A stretch of DNA of 64,000 nucleotides from Cotesia glomerata (lineage: Eukaryota; Arthropoda; Insecta; Hymenoptera; Braconidae): contig NC_058164.1 of the NCBI RefSeq assembly GCF_020080835.1, positions 14,764,142 to 14,828,141 on the forward strand, read 5' to 3'. The notes below the pieces were generated by a model. That model saw only the letters and a list, made by a program, of their open reading frames with translations, did not search any database and was not told the DNA's origin. Positions 31,270-42,839 of this stretch are shown piece by piece. Position 1 is the stretch's first letter. Each line of letters begins with the position of its first letter. A program made the translations under genes and the position numbers.

Positions 31270-31840
31270 AGTCAGAGCGCCTAGGTACAAGCGATATGCT
31301 CCACACAAGTGTGAGGACAGTATAAAGCTTTGGATGACTGCCGTAGAATAAGTTAGGGAAAATGACCACAAACAACACAAGTGCCCGGTCACCCCACACA
31401 CGCAAACACTTACATGTAGAATCATATTTTACACACAACACATTACACAAGCAACATGGTCTTCTATCGACTCCGCCTTCCCGTGGTCTCCGCTGGATAC
31501 TGCTCATATTCTGTGGATACATCTTGATGTGCCCACAGGGAATGAATTGCCAGAGGAGTCGATGAGAGTTGCACACACTTACAATTGCACGCAACTCTTG
31601 CAGCTGTTCAATTAATGTGTATAAACACAAGAGAGCAGCGGTTTTTCCTTGTCCGCGATCTTGGCTGTGTTTTCGTTATGGTGAGGGTAGGATAAATATA
31701 CGTGCGTGTATAGCTCTTTTGAGCCCAGGAAACGGCCTCTTCGGAGATAGGCGAAAGCCTCGCCATATATTCTTCTCGTTCGAGAGATATCGTGAACGAA
31801 AGAAAACCGAAAAAAGTGTTTTTTTCACATAACTTCGACA
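31270..31840 (+). other. LINE 2 3' UTR, no gene
   Basis: Non-coding, moderately GC-rich, no poly(A) or satellite tail that I can define. It grades into the dispersed repeat at about 31780. Confidence 0.45.
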
Positions 31841-32130
31841 TTTCTTATCGGATCATTTTTGATGAAACAAAATAATTTTTAGAGCTTAAAAAACTGCGTC
31901 GATCGCCGCCTAGAACGTAAAAATCGGTTGATTAGTTCGAGAGATATCCTCGACGAAATATTTTTGAACAGGTGTTTTTTCAACATAACTCCGACATTTT
32001 TTGGAATAACTTTCAAACGACTTTACCAATCAATTCCAAAAACTAATCAGCTTTTAACATAAGAAAACCACGTTGATCGTCGCCAACCGCGTATAAATCC
32101 GTTCATTCATTCAAAAGTTATTGCGGTTTA
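31835..32130 (+). repeat. Dispersed AT-rich repeat, copy B
   Basis: Two partial repeats with ACATAACTCCGACATTTTT, AATTCCAAAAACTAATCAG and AAATCGGTTGATTAGTTCG. Related to 3930-4225. Confidence 0.6.
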
Positions 32131-32164
32131 AAAATTTGAAAAATTGTGTTTTATCAAACTTGTA

Positions 32165-32275
32165 TCAGACTTTTGAGCTCGAAGAGCTCAAAAGCATAAA
32201 AAAGTTATCTCTTTAAGCTCAGAGAGCTCAAAATAACACATAAATGGTATTTTTGAGCTCGGAGAGCTCAAAAAC
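32165..32275. repeat. Three tandem GAGCTC hairpins
   Basis: TTTTGAGCTCGAAGAGCTCAAA, then AAGCTCAGAGAGCTCAAA and TTTTGAGCTCGGAGAGCTCA, each a 10-12-bp stem with a 2-4-base loop, spaced about 43 bp. A decayed relative lies near 63510-63565. Confidence 0.8.
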
Positions 32276-32299
32276 ATCATTAGTGCAATTTTAAGCACT

Positions 32300-32820
32300 C
32301 AGATATGAAATGAACGGGAAGTTGCACGGATGGCCTTCAGGGTCTACCGTTTTTCTAACTTTTTTTTTATTCGCAGTATGATTCTCGCAGTTTTATTCGC
32401 AGTTTTATTCTTCAGTATGATTCTGAGTAATAGCCTGACTAGAAATTTTAAACCTTCAGTACCCACGTTCTTTTTAGTGTCTCACTTGCACTGCAGCGAC
32501 ATCCTATAAGTTGAATGTTGTTGCGTGAGAAAAATTCTCATAGCGAGGGTACTGAAGGGTTAATGTAAGACCTATTCGGCCCGCGTTGGGTTTCCTAATA
32601 GCGACCCCACATGGGGATGTCACGCAAAGTCCTATGCGGCCCTCATTGGGCAATCCCTTTTAGGTCCCAAGGGGGAAATCCCTATCAGAACGCAAATTTT
32701 GAAAGAAAAAATATTATGATTTTCGAAAAGATTAAAAATAATTTAGGATCAGATACTCATATTATATTAGACCCCATTAGTAAATTTAATTTGAATTGAA
32801 ATGAAATCGTTGATAGAAAA
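32300..32820. other. Unassigned AT-rich region with a GGCC-rich repeat
   Basis: Holds repeated TATGATTCTCGCAGTTTTAT phrases and two related phrases around GTCCTATGCGGCCCTCATTGG and CCTATTCGGCCCGCGTTGGG. No coding signal seen. Confidence 0.35.
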
Positions 32821-32824
32821 AATC

Positions 32825-32925
32825 CTTGTCGTGAGTTGAGCTTGAACTTGCGTCCTTTGGGTCCTCAGTCCTTGACGTTACCGCTGGTCCAAGCGGGAGT
32901 GCTGATGAAGAAAGTTCCTATCTCG
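32825..32925 (-). other. tRNA-like SINE fragment
   Basis: On the minus strand GGACCAGCGGTAACG resembles an A box and CGCAAGTTCAAGCTC, about 35 bp downstream, a B box. The surroundings are AT-rich. No clean cloverleaf, so a SINE head is more likely than a tRNA gene. Confidence 0.4.
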
Positions 32926-32949
32926 TATACATGAACTTTACCGGTTGAC

Positions 32950-34200
32950 TGAGACATTATTCATGTTATGCTCAAGCTTTAAGAATTTTTTTTTTTTTCA
33001 TCTATCCACTTTACTGACGTGAAAATACAATTTTTGTATAAATTAAATAATAAATTGAAAAATAAAAAAAAAAAAATTTACCGAAAAATGTAAAAAAATT
33101 GAAAAAATAAAAAATAAAATTCCTTATAACTGTCCGATTTAATTTCGAATCCTCCTTATACTAACACAAAAAATTTTTTTTTGAAAATTAAAATTTTTTT
33201 GAAATGCAAGTTATTTTTTAAAATTTTATTGTATGGATAAAAATTTAATTATGAAAAAGTATAATTTTTTTTACAATATAAATTCTTTTGCAAATGTGAA
33301 TCCTCAAAAGTTGGATATTTTTCAAAAATTTAATTTTTACATACTGACAATAAAAATTATCTTCAATTAAAAGTTTTTTTTATACTAAGAAGTAAAAATT
33401 CTGAGTATAAATCTTGTTTCAGCAACATCAAAATGTATTTCAGTCTAAGAACTCACACAGAAAGGAAAATTCCTTTACTGGAGAACAAAATTCTTGGAAA
33501 ATTTTCGGATGCCTGAAGGAAGACCGAAGTTGTGTTGGCCGAAGTAAAAATTTTTCTTGAAATTTTATTCTTGGTGGAAGTAGTTTTTTCTTAATTTAAC
33601 TTATCATAAATACTTGATACAATAAATTTTTATATTTGATCAAGATTTTTAGATACTTTAGGGAAGCAGCGCCACCTACTTCAGCTGAGAAAAAAATTTT
33701 CTCACCTTGAGAAAATTTTTGTCTTAAATATTTGATACCGATTTTGCATTATTTTAGCGTGCAGTTATACATTTTGAATAAAAAAAAATGATTCAATATT
33801 ATTTGATCTTCCCATTCGACATCAATAAAAATATTAATGAAAATTTACTTCTATCGAGATATTTAATTTTTTGGAGCAAAGAGAAATTTTCTCAAGATAA
33901 GAAAATTTACTTCTATCAAGAACTAAATTTTTTCGAGCAAGAGGCTGAATTTTTTCAAAACAACAAGATTTTCTTAACTTAAATAAATTTTCTTGGATCA
34001 AGATACTTATTTTTTTAATAAGCAAGAAAATTAATTTTATTGGAATAAGTGAAACTTCTTGTGCCAAAAAAAATTTTTTTTTTCGCTCAAGAAAATAATT
34101 AGAAAGAAAAATATTTTCTTGGCTCAAGTAAACCTTTTTTTTCTGTGGAGTACTTGAATTTAATCTGGAATTGATCCCAAATTAATCTAGAATAACTCCG
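32950..34200. other. AT-rich region without a recognisable gene
   Basis: Long A/T runs with many AAAATTTTTC-type words (for example around 33890-34130). No ORF looks like protein and no repeat could be delimited. Confidence 0.4.
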
Positions 34201-34227
34201 ATAAAAAAACTTCGGATTCACTCTATA

Positions 34228-34487
34228 CGCGATATTTTGGAGTGAGACGATGTATTTGATTTTCATAGAATTTTTTAACAGAAGCTTAGTTTGGGCGTTT
34301 CCGGTGAAAATTTAAAATTTGGCCGGAAGTGCTCAATTAAATCTCCTGGTAAAAATCCTATAAATAAGCAAATACATCGTCTCCCCCCAAAATATCTCAG
34401 GAAACACCTAAACACAGCCCCTGTTAAAAGCGGAACTCAAAATTCCAATTTTAAAAGGTTCTCCACGGGAGTTACATTTTGGCACAC

Positions 34488-34491
<4 letters not shown>
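34228..34491. mobile_element. End of a TAGAG-type element
   Basis: Ends TTTGGCACACTCTA next to a (TA)n tract. CCTGTTAAAAGCGGAACTCA also occurs, slightly changed, in the long TIRs at about 47733 and about 58085. GATATTTTGGAGTGAGACGA at 34228 is inverted at about 34380, a partial hairpin. Confidence 0.6.

Positions 34492-34549
<58 letters not shown>
34491..34549. repeat. (TA)n microsatellite, split by BEL copy 3
   Basis: The tract continues on the other side of BEL copy 3 at 44471-44485. Confidence 0.95.
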
Positions 34550-34550
<1 letters not shown>

Positions 34551-35193
34551 GTTCGGTGAACAAGGCCCAGTAGCGATTAACTCGCTCCTGGGGGACTCCC
34601 AAATTCAAGAGACGCACCTGTCCACCGCTAGTTCCCGCAAAAATCGAACCGCCAATAGAAAATCAGCCTCTCGATCACGTCATGAATCGACCGCTTTATT
34701 GGCTGATCGCTTCCACTAGACATGCGCAATAGCCTTCTTCCCCAACTCAACGAGGAAGAAGACGAACTATTGTTATTATCTTTCGCTTCTACGCTTTCGC
34801 TGCATCAAGTCACCATTACTTTTTCTTTACTTTCGCTTTTCGTTAATAAACCGCATTTCGCTTATTTTATAATTTAAACTGCTTAAATTAACCGCTAATA
34901 ATTCGCTTTAATTCGTTATAGGTAAATTGTGTTAACAGTGCATTTATTTCACCGCTTTTTCAGTGCCGGCAAAGTGTTCAACCACGTGTCAACCGGCTTC
35001 GCTTTTGCAAACCACGCTGTAATTTACAAATCCGCTTTTATCTTAACAATCCGCTATTAAATATATTAAATATTGAGTGTATTTAATGTAAATAAATTCC
35101 TAGTGTTATTTTTGATAATAATTTACGCGTTTTAATTGAGATATCCAGACCTAAACCTGATCCCCGCTTTGCCGCTCTTTCAGTAATTATTCA
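34550..35193 (+). repeat. BEL copy 3, 5' LTR
   Basis: 644 bp, TGTTCGG..AATTATTCA, complete. I count 18 CGCT and one AGCG in it. Confidence 0.95.
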
Positions 35194-35194
35194 T

Positions 35195-35214
35195 TGGTCC
35201 CTCGAGCCGGATCA
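35195..35214 (+). promoter_or_regulatory. BEL copy 3 primer-binding site
   Basis: TGGTCCCTCGAGCCGGATCA one base after the LTR; same as in the other copies. Confidence 0.7.
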
Positions 35215-35424
35215 GGCTGGCTCTATCTCAATTAAATTAATTTATTATTCCGCTTAAAAATTGTGCTGTGTTAAGTGAAGTGTAATACCGCTAGGAAAGG
35301 TCGAGTGTCAGGAGCATCGCAGAGCACATCGGGTGCTGCTCCTGATAGTCATTCGTACACCGGTACGCTGACCTTTCCGTTTATTAAGACTGAAAACTCG
35401 ACTTCGGGCCTTAAATAACCTCGC

Positions 35425-35585
35425 TATGGAGAATTACACAAGATAGTTGAAAAATGCAATTTGTGCTTCAACTTTCGTGTTCCGCACCGCATCGCAGATT
35501 GCAAGACCGCTCAAGATTGCCGAAAATGTGGTCAACGTCACCACATGTCCATCCATTTTGGATGCACCAACGAAACCAGCTTCAC
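35425..35585 (+). pseudogene. BEL copy 3 gag remnant (zinc knuckles)
   Basis: One frame reads CNLCFNFRVPHRIADC and CRKCGQRHHMSIHFGC. No capsid region upstream; the frame closes before pol. Confidence 0.7.
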
Positions 35586-35654
35586 CGCAGTCTACATCTT
35601 CCGCACAGGCAACTAATCGTTCCCTTTAGACCGTTTACAACTTGAAATTAACTG

Positions 35655-38600
35655 TTGATTATTTCAGATCCGCTTTCCGCTCAAGTATTGCTAGCTACCG
35701 CCTTAGTCCAGGTACGCCCGCATCATGGTAATCCAATCACCGCCAGAGTGTTGATTGATCAAGGTTCAGAGCTCTCATTTATGAGACAGTCGCTCTTCAA
35801 GAAGCTTGGACAACCGCTACAGCGTGACATGGTCATGCTCAAGGGCATTGGCAATGTCTCCGCAGGAAGCTCACTAGGTGTGAGCACAATTGAGCTTCGT
35901 TCACTGTGTACGACCGCATCAATGCATGTCAGCATGCATATTCTACCAACACTGACGGTAGATCTTCCATCGTTCGTGATCGCTGATCCAAAATGGCCGC
36001 ATCTTGAGAATCTCAAGCTCGCTGACCCGCAGTATCTACAGCCACGCCCTGTAGATATTATTCTAGGTGCATCACCAGCCGCACAGATCATGAACGCAGA
36101 GATTCAACGAGGACCTCGCAATGCTCCTATTGCACAATCCACCACGCTTGGTTGGATTGTCTATGGGGCTGTCACCGCTAAACACGCTTCAACATCACAC
36201 GCAGCACTACATGCGTCAGTAGATACTGAATTACAAGACGCTATCGCTAAGTTTTGGGAACAGGAAGAAGTTCCATCAGGAAATTCACCGCTCAACACCG
36301 CTGAAGAAGACGAATGTGAAATTCACTTTCGTCAAACGCATTATCGACAGCCTGATGAACGCTACGTAGTGAGATTACCGCTTAAGGCCCTTGAGAGTCA
36401 ACTTGGCGACTCTATCAACGCAGCTATGGGGTCACTCCGCAGATTAATAACTCGCTTGTCGCGAGAAAGAGAATATTCTGACATGTATCGTGCATTCATG
36501 GCAGAATACATTCAACTAGGACACATGGTACGAGTACCAGTCAACGAATTGCCCGCAAACGCTTACTTCTTGCCTCACCATGGGGTATTGAAGCTTGATA
36601 GTGCCACTACGAAGCTCCGCACAGTGTTCAATGGTTCCTGTGCAACATCTACAGGAATTTCATTGAACGACATTCTCCACGCAGGACCCAAAACGCAAAT
36701 TGACATTTTTGATGTGATGTTGAGAATCCGTTGCAGCAGGATTCTATTCGCTACTGACATCACCAAGATGTTCAGACAGATTGAGGTCGACTCGCTTGAT
36801 TGGCCGCTTCAGTGCATTCTCTGGATAGATGAGAATGACTTAATAGACGCTTACTGTCTCAAGACAGTCACATACGGGACCGCAAGTGCACCTTTTGACG
36901 CTGTACGTGTGCTTATCCAACTAGTAAAGGATGAAGGACACCGCTTTCCGCTAGCTGTTGCTCCAATGTTGAAAACACGCTACGTAGATGACATCTACGG
37001 TGGAGCAGACAACGAAGAAGACGCTATCAAGGCTGCAGTACAAACAAAGGCTCTGTGTGCAGCAGGCTGCTTCCCGCTTGCCAAATGGGCTAGCAATAGC
37101 CCACGCTTACTCGCTGAAGTCGCTCCAGAAAAGCAGCTGGATACACCGCTTAAAGAAATCAGTGATGCACCAGTAAAAGTCCTGGGCATGTACTGGAATT
37201 CACGCACTGACACTCTCCAGTTCAAGTACACGCTACCGCCAGAGACGCCCAAGACAAAAAGAGCTATTTTGTCTGAAATCGCTAAGCTGTATGATCCGCT
37301 AGGACTTCTCGCACCCATAGTCGTCAAAGCCAAGATCTTTATGCAAAATCTGTGGCTAGATAGAGTGTCATGGGATGAACAATTGTCACCATCACTCATT
37401 CACAAATGGACTGGATATCACGAGGATCTTCGAAACATCGAATCCATCCGCATTCCACGCTGGAATAATATAGCACCTGGAGCAACTATGGAATTGCACG
37501 GGTTCTCAGACGCTTCGCAAAACGCTATGGCTGCCGCTGTTTATTTGAGAGTCACTGTCGCTGATGGGAACACAAAGGTCTCACTTCTGTGTTCAAAAAC
37601 ACAAGTAGCACCGCTGAAGACCATGACAATCCCACGCTTGGAATTATCTGCCGCATGGTTGCTAACACAACTGATACTTCATGTTAAAGAAGTTCAGTCA
37701 CTTGAAAATGTCAGGATCAAACTCTGGACTGACTCCGCCGTGACTCTCGCATGGATTAAAAGTCCAGCAATCCGCTGGAAGACATTCGTCCGCAATAGAG
37801 TGGGAAAAATCCAAGAAACGCTTCGAGATGTCTCCTGGAAATTTCTTCCAGGAAAACAAAACCCCGCTGACTGCGCTTCAAGAGGTATACCTACGCTAAA
37901 ACTGAAACAACACGCTCTCTGGTGGCATGGACCAACTTGGCTTCATGAACCAGAATCCTCTTGGCCCACTCTGGAGCCTCCAACCGACAACGCAACGCAT
38001 CGAGAAGAACGCCAAGGTCTGACACTAGTAACTTGGAAAGCAGAAAATTGCCTGCTCCAACAATTACTGTCGCATTACACGCAGCTGTTTCCACTGCTAC
38101 GGAAGCTTAGCATCTGGCATCGTGCCATCGACCGCTTTAAAAGAGTTCCACAATCTTCGCTGGCCTACCCGCTTACTCCATCAGACCTGGAGCGCGCTAA
38201 ATTGACCTTGATTAAGTTCACTAAAGGACAATACTTCGCTAGAGAGATTCACACGCTACAAGATGGTGATGGTCTGCCTAAAAATAACAGCATCACTAAG
38301 CTGATTCCGTTCATCGACCATCAGGGGGTCCTGAGAGTCGGTGGCCGCTTGAAAAACGCATTGCTGGACCCAGAAGAGAGGCATCCAGCGATTCTACCGC
38401 GACAATCACCGCTTACATCAATTTTGATTGATGATTCGCACCGCAAAACGCTTCACGGAGGTACTCAGCTTACGCTCGCTGACTTACGCAAGAGTGTCTG
38501 GATCATTGGAGGCCGTGTTCCAGTCAGATCATTTATTTTACGCTGCGTTATCTGCACGAGACACCGTGGAGAACGCGCTCAACAGTTGATGGGTCAACTA

Positions 38601-38858
38601 CCCGCCGCACGAGTACAGCCAACTCGAGCCTTCTTGCATACAGGACTCGACTACGCTGGACCTATCACGCTGAAAACGTTTCAAGGACGTGGAGCAAAAA
38701 CATACAAAGGCTGGATTACAGTCTTTGTATGCATGTTCAGTTCAGCTGTACATTTAGAGCTAGTAACTGACTACACCGCTGCCGCTTTCATCGCCGCTTC
38801 ACCAGTCGCCGAGGTATCTGCCACACGCTATATTCAGACTGTGGAACCAATTTTGTAG
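35655..38858 (+). CDS. BEL copy 3 pol: protease, RT, RNase H, integrase N-terminus
   Basis: A single 1067-codon frame from a TTG. Protease DQGSELSF near residue 35; RT with FATDITKMFRQIEV and YVDDIYGG near residue 443; RNase H with HGFSDAS near residue 617 and LWTDSAVTLAWIKS; integrase HHCC region near 930-970 and first D in GLDYAGP. It is the longest open pol of the three. The 10-nt deletion at about 38798 in the ATCGCCGCTT repeat shifts the frame so that the end (SPVAEVSATRYIQTVEPIL) is out-of-frame sequence. The start is uncertain; it was probably joined to gag in an ancestor. Confidence 0.9.
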   Translation: MIISDPLSAQVLLATALVQVRPHHGNPITARVLIDQGSELSFMRQSLFKKLGQPLQRDMVMLKGIGNVSAGSSLGVSTIELRSLCTTASMHVSMHILPTLTVDLPSFVIADPKWPHLENLKLADPQYLQPRPVDIILGASPAAQIMNAEIQRGPRNAPIAQSTTLGWIVYGAVTAKHASTSHAALHASVDTELQDAIAKFWEQEEVPSGNSPLNTAEEDECEIHFRQTHYRQPDERYVVRLPLKALESQLGDSINAAMGSLRRLITRLSREREYSDMYRAFMAEYIQLGHMVRVPVNELPANAYFLPHHGVLKLDSATTKLRTVFNGSCATSTGISLNDILHAGPKTQIDIFDVMLRIRCSRILFATDITKMFRQIEVDSLDWPLQCILWIDENDLIDAYCLKTVTYGTASAPFDAVRVLIQLVKDEGHRFPLAVAPMLKTRYVDDIYGGADNEEDAIKAAVQTKALCAAGCFPLAKWASNSPRLLAEVAPEKQLDTPLKEISDAPVKVLGMYWNSRTDTLQFKYTLPPETPKTKRAILSEIAKLYDPLGLLAPIVVKAKIFMQNLWLDRVSWDEQLSPSLIHKWTGYHEDLRNIESIRIPRWNNIAPGATMELHGFSDASQNAMAAAVYLRVTVADGNTKVSLLCSKTQVAPLKTMTIPRLELSAAWLLTQLILHVKEVQSLENVRIKLWTDSAVTLAWIKSPAIRWKTFVRNRVGKIQETLRDVSWKFLPGKQNPADCASRGIPTLKLKQHALWWHGPTWLHEPESSWPTLEPPTDNATHREERQGLTLVTWKAENCLLQQLLSHYTQLFPLLRKLSIWHRAIDRFKRVPQSSLAYPLTPSDLERAKLTLIKFTKGQYFAREIHTLQDGDGLPKNNSITKLIPFIDHQGVLRVGGRLKNALLDPEERHPAILPRQSPLTSILIDDSHRKTLHGGTQLTLADLRKSVWIIGGRVPVRSFILRCVICTRHRGERAQQLMGQLPAARVQPTRAFLHTGLDYAGPITLKTFQGRGAKTYKGWITVFVCMFSSAVHLELVTDYTAAAFIAASPVAEVSATRYIQTVEPIL

Positions 38859-39583
38859 GAGCAGATAAAGAGCTGAAACGACTATTCGCTGCAGGATCCC
38901 GCACATTACGAGAATTATCAACCTTGATCGCTCAAGATGGCACGAACTGGAAATTCAATCCGCCTGGAGCTCCACATTTTGGAGGAGAATGAAAAGCCGC
39001 TGTGAAATCTATCAAATTTCACCTTCGAAGAACAATCGGAGACTCGCTGTTGACGCTTGAGCAATATTCAACGCTACTGGCTCAAATTGAAGCCATATTG
39101 AATTCCAGACCGCTCACACCGCTGAATGAAGATCCTGCTGACCTGGCTGTACTGACTCCAGGTCACTTCTTAATCGGACAGTCACTGACCGCTATCCCAG
39201 AGCCATCGCTGACAGATTTACAACCTGCTCGGCTCTCGCACTGGGAACAAGTCCAGCAAATGGTTCAACATTTCTGGAAACGCTACTACCAGGACTGCAT
39301 CCACCGCTACCAGGCCATTTCAAAGTGGCATCATCGACGCAACCAGATCAAGGTGGGTTCAGTAGTACTGATCACCACTGAGGATCTTCCGCCAACCAAG
39401 TGGCCATTAGCCAAAGTAATTGCTGTCCATCCAGGTGAAGATGGACAAATCCGCGTAGTAACTGTTAAGACAGTTAACACAGAGCTGGTACGTCCAATTA
39501 CAAAGCTCTGTGTCCTGCCGCTAACGCATGAAGAAGATGATCTTGTCGACGCAGCCGCCAACCCGGGGGAGAATGTTCGGTGA
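38859..39583 (+). pseudogene. BEL copy 3 integrase, C-terminal part
   Basis: Downstream of the 10-nt deletion. The integrase catalytic Glu region reads HFGGE, stop, KAAVKS: TGG became TGA and GAA became AAA (near 38990-38998). From 39002 the rest (MKSIKFHLRRT .. PGENVR), including the DUF5641-like tail, is open to 39583. Confidence 0.85.
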
Positions 39584-40213
39584 ACAAGGCCCAGTAGCGA
39601 TTAACTCGCTCCTGGGGGACTCCCAAATTCAAGAGACGCACCTGTCCACCGCTAGTTCCCACAAAAATCGAACCGCCAATAGAAAATCAGCCTCTCGATC
39701 ACGTCATGAATCGACCGCTTTATTGGCTGATCGCTCCCACTAGACATGCGCAATAGCCTTCTTCCCCAACTCAACGAGGAAGAAGACGAACTATTGTTAT
39801 TATCTTTCACTTCTACGCTTTCGCTGCATCAAGTCGCCATTACTTATTCTTTACTTTTGCTTTTCGTTAATAAACCGCATTTCGCTTATTTTATAATTTA
39901 AACTGCTTAAATTAACCGCTAATAATTCGCTTTAATTTGTTATAGGTAAATTGTGTTAACAGTGCATTTATTTCACCGCTTTTTCAGTGCCGGCAAAGTG
40001 TTCAACCACGTGTCAACCGGCTTCGCTTTTGCAAACTACGCTGTAATTTACAAATCCGCTTTTATCTTAACAATCCGCTATTAAATATATTAAATATTGA
40101 GTGTATTTAATGTAAATAAATTCCTAGTGTTATTTTTGATAATAATTTACGCGTTTTAATTGAGATATCCAGACCTAAACCTGATCCCCGCTTTTCCGCT
40201 CTTTCAGTAATTA
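39574..40213 (+). repeat. BEL copy 3, 3' LTR (main part)
   Basis: 640 bp, interrupted after CAGTAATTA by the nested element; its final TTCA is at 44467-44470. Preceded by a purine tract ACCCGGGGGAGAA. Confidence 0.93.
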
Positions 40214-40865
40214 CACCGGCACACAAAAAAAAAAAAGTTGTCTGTACTTGGGACGCGCCACATATATTCCCATGTAATTTGACCCGCTGAACCCGAATTT
40301 GAGGTCCGTTTGGCCCCTACACCCTAGGATTTTGAGAAAACTGTAAAAAACCGAAAAAAAACGGGAAAATTGGGGGTTTTGGTGATTGAAAAATTTTTTT
40401 AGATTCTAACTATGCATGATTTTCATGTATTTCGATCTGCTTTATACTTATCTGAAGTGTACTCAGACCAGCAGCCATTAAAAGTCTAAGTAAATCCCGA
40501 AAACCCATGAAAATTGCGAAAACAAAAATTCCCAATATTGTGATAAAAAATGTATTGAGCTAAATATATGATGATTTTCATGTAGGTTTATCGACGACAT
40601 ATAAATCTCCAACTTTTATAACTCAGACGTCTCGAAAACATCAAACAAATGTGCAAAACCCCGAAAATTGGAAAAAATCAAATGTAATATAATAAAAATC
40701 GAGTTATTATTCAAAATAAATAAAAAATCATATCATTCGATCTGTGGTGCATAAAAAAGTATTTCGTCTTAAGACTTAAAAAATTAATTTTTCGGACAAT
40801 ATCATCAAAACCCTTTTGGATTTGAATTTTAATTCGTTCTCCGCTTATATCTCACCCTTTTATCT

Positions 40866-41845
40866 TCAAACGTCCTGCATAAAGGGTTTCTCTTTCGTTT
40901 CCTCTCTTCTTCGGGTAAATCTCTCTTCAGAGTCCAACAATGATCTACCATCATATTGACATCCACTCATGTTTTGATGGAATGTTTCTTCTCTTTCTTC
41001 ACTGAAATTACCAAGATTTTCAGGAAAGTGTGAAAGATGAGATTGTAAATAGTGCAATTTTGTATTCACATTCCCTAAAAATTTCGAGATACTTCCTTAA
41101 AACTTCCCCAAGCTGCTCTCTCAATCTTGTGCATCTCATACTCAAGATTAGCATCCTGGAATTGAGTCCGAATTTGCGGTACATAAAAATTCCTTCTTTC
41201 AATTTATTGTCACTTATAGCTGGAAATTTTTCGTCCAAGTACTTAACACAGTTGCCATTTTTATCGAGAGCTTTGACAAAATGCTTCATAAGGTCAAGCT
41301 TGATATAAAGTGGTGGCAGCAAGTACTTGTAAGGATTAATGAGAGATTCTCGCATAACGTTGTGAGAACCATGATTCAAATTCTTTCTTGTTGGCCGTTC
41401 TTTTCTACTGTAGGGAATTTTCCGATCGTGACTATCCTACAAACATACAAGAAGGGATATATTGTGAACCAGATTGTTGGCTTAACTAGTGTAGCAATTT
41501 TCAGATCACCACAAACTTTTCAATGATTTTTGGTCAAATGAGCTACTGGAGTCGGTGCTTTGAGACTTCGCTTAGACAAAGCAATGAAAAACTTTCACTC
41601 CTCGTCCTGAAAGTGTTCGGCTTTAACTCATCAATCAAACTTCTTACATCTGAACAGTCCACTAATGAATTTTCGCCGTTTTAAAAATGTTATCAGATTT
41701 TTTTTTCCCTATCACGATAAAAATAAGCTGTTGTATTTTTAGTTAATAAATTTTTTTTTCTTTAAGCTGATGTTTCAGGGTTTTCACTTCTAGGAACTTT
41801 TTGGGCTCAGAATCGATTTCTTGCTTAAATGCTTGTGCCTGTAAC
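40866..41845 (-). pseudogene. Inverted degenerate copy of the element's gene (left arm)
   Basis: Reads NHGSHNVMRESLINPYKYLLPP and HYLQSHLSHFPENLG on the minus strand, matching the right-arm gene, with many indels and stops. Further inward, traces match to the acidic region of the right-arm gene. It cannot encode a protein. Confidence 0.85.
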
Positions 41846-41859
41846 CAGGGCACCTCCAC

Positions 41860-42183
41860 GTGGTGACGGCGGGCAACAGGACCGTCTGGCATAGTCCCTG
41901 GGTTAACGGCTTGAATGCCGTCATGGCAGGCACAAGTAATAAGTGTTTTACGATGCAGGGACCCGGAATCCCAGTATCGGCGTCTGGTCAGAGTGAGAAA
42001 GCAGGCTCGCAGGCGTCGTCATCAAGTGACTGCAGCTCTTCATTAGTGGGTGACTTGGCTTCTGAAGCGTTTAATATGACAAGAAGTGTCTCTCACATAT
42101 GTAACAAAAACTCCAATTGCTTCTGTTACATATGTGGAGAATTTGAAGTAACGAAAGTCGTAGATCTTTTTCAAACAAATTGA
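41860..42183 (+). pseudogene. Element gene, N-terminal part
   Basis: Likely start MTRSVSHICNKN at about 42070; reads FCYICGEFEV, the first cysteine pair of a zinc-binding N-terminal module. A TGA follows QTN and the same frame continues as KNVYETCFG. The preceding sequence is serine-rich and may be non-coding. Confidence 0.6.
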
Positions 42184-42839
42184 AAAATGTCTACGAAACC
42201 TGCTTCGGTATCCAGATTACGAACTGGGAAGCAACTTGGGTACCACATTCACTTTGCAATCGGTGTCACACGATGCTTACTCGTTGGGAGCAGACGAAAA
42301 GTAAACAGTGCTTGAAATTTTCAAAACCTGTGATTTGGTCTGCACCAACGAGTCAAAAAAACTGCTATTTTTGCACGACGGAAGTTTCAGGTTTTTCTTC
42401 GACAACCAAACATAAAATTCAATATGCCAACGTAACATCAGTTGTGCCAGCAGAAAAAGTTTTGAATGTCGAAGAACCTGCAGCTCCTGAACCAGTGAAT
42501 GAACATGAAGAGATGGAAGTTGAAGATAACTTTGAAGAAATCGATCCTGAACCCGAAGAGATCCATTCTGAGGATGAAGAATACATCCCGAGTGGTGTTC
42601 CTAGAAGTAAAGACCCTGAAGTCTTCGATCAACTTGAATTGAATGACCTTGTACGAGACTTAGGACTATCTAAGGTAAAAGCTGAACATTTAGCCTCAGC
42701 TTTAAGGAAAAATTTATTAGCTAAAAATACAACAGCTTATTTTTATCGTGATAGGGAAAAAGAGTTCCGGAAGTATTTTACAAAAAGACAGCGAAAATTC
42801 ATTTGTGTACTGTTCAGATGTAAAAGGACTGATCGATGA
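42184..42839 (+). pseudogene. Element gene, zinc-binding and acidic region
   Basis: Completes the module: WVPHSLCNRCHTMLTRWEQ and NCYFCTTEVSGF, giving a C-C..C-C..C-C pattern like other invertebrate transposon-borne proteins of this type. A strongly acidic stretch follows (MEVEDNFEEIDPEPEEIH). A frameshift at about 42800 ends it in FRCKRTDR; the conserved sequence continues in another frame as VYCSDVKGLIDELKP. Confidence 0.7.

Larger units (their letters stand above)
26762..31840 (+). mobile_element. R1-like non-LTR retrotransposon (LINE 2), degenerate
   Basis: GC-richer block on the plus strand: a long leader (about 26820-27750), then EN, RT and a C-terminal CCHC region in pieces, then a 3' UTR to about 31840. 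I find no gag ORF in the leader. At least four in-frame stops and one frameshift make it dead. The boundaries are approximate; the leader may contain parts of a second element. Confidence 0.75.

Noticed and set aside
32825..32925. A functional tRNA gene on the minus strand
   Set aside because: Box A and B matches only; I could not form acceptor and anticodon stems, so it is listed as a SINE-like fragment.
34291..34719. 142-codon ORF running through (TA)n into the BEL copy 3 LTR
   Set aside because: An accidental join of repeat end, microsatellite and LTR; the LTR part is non-coding in all copies.
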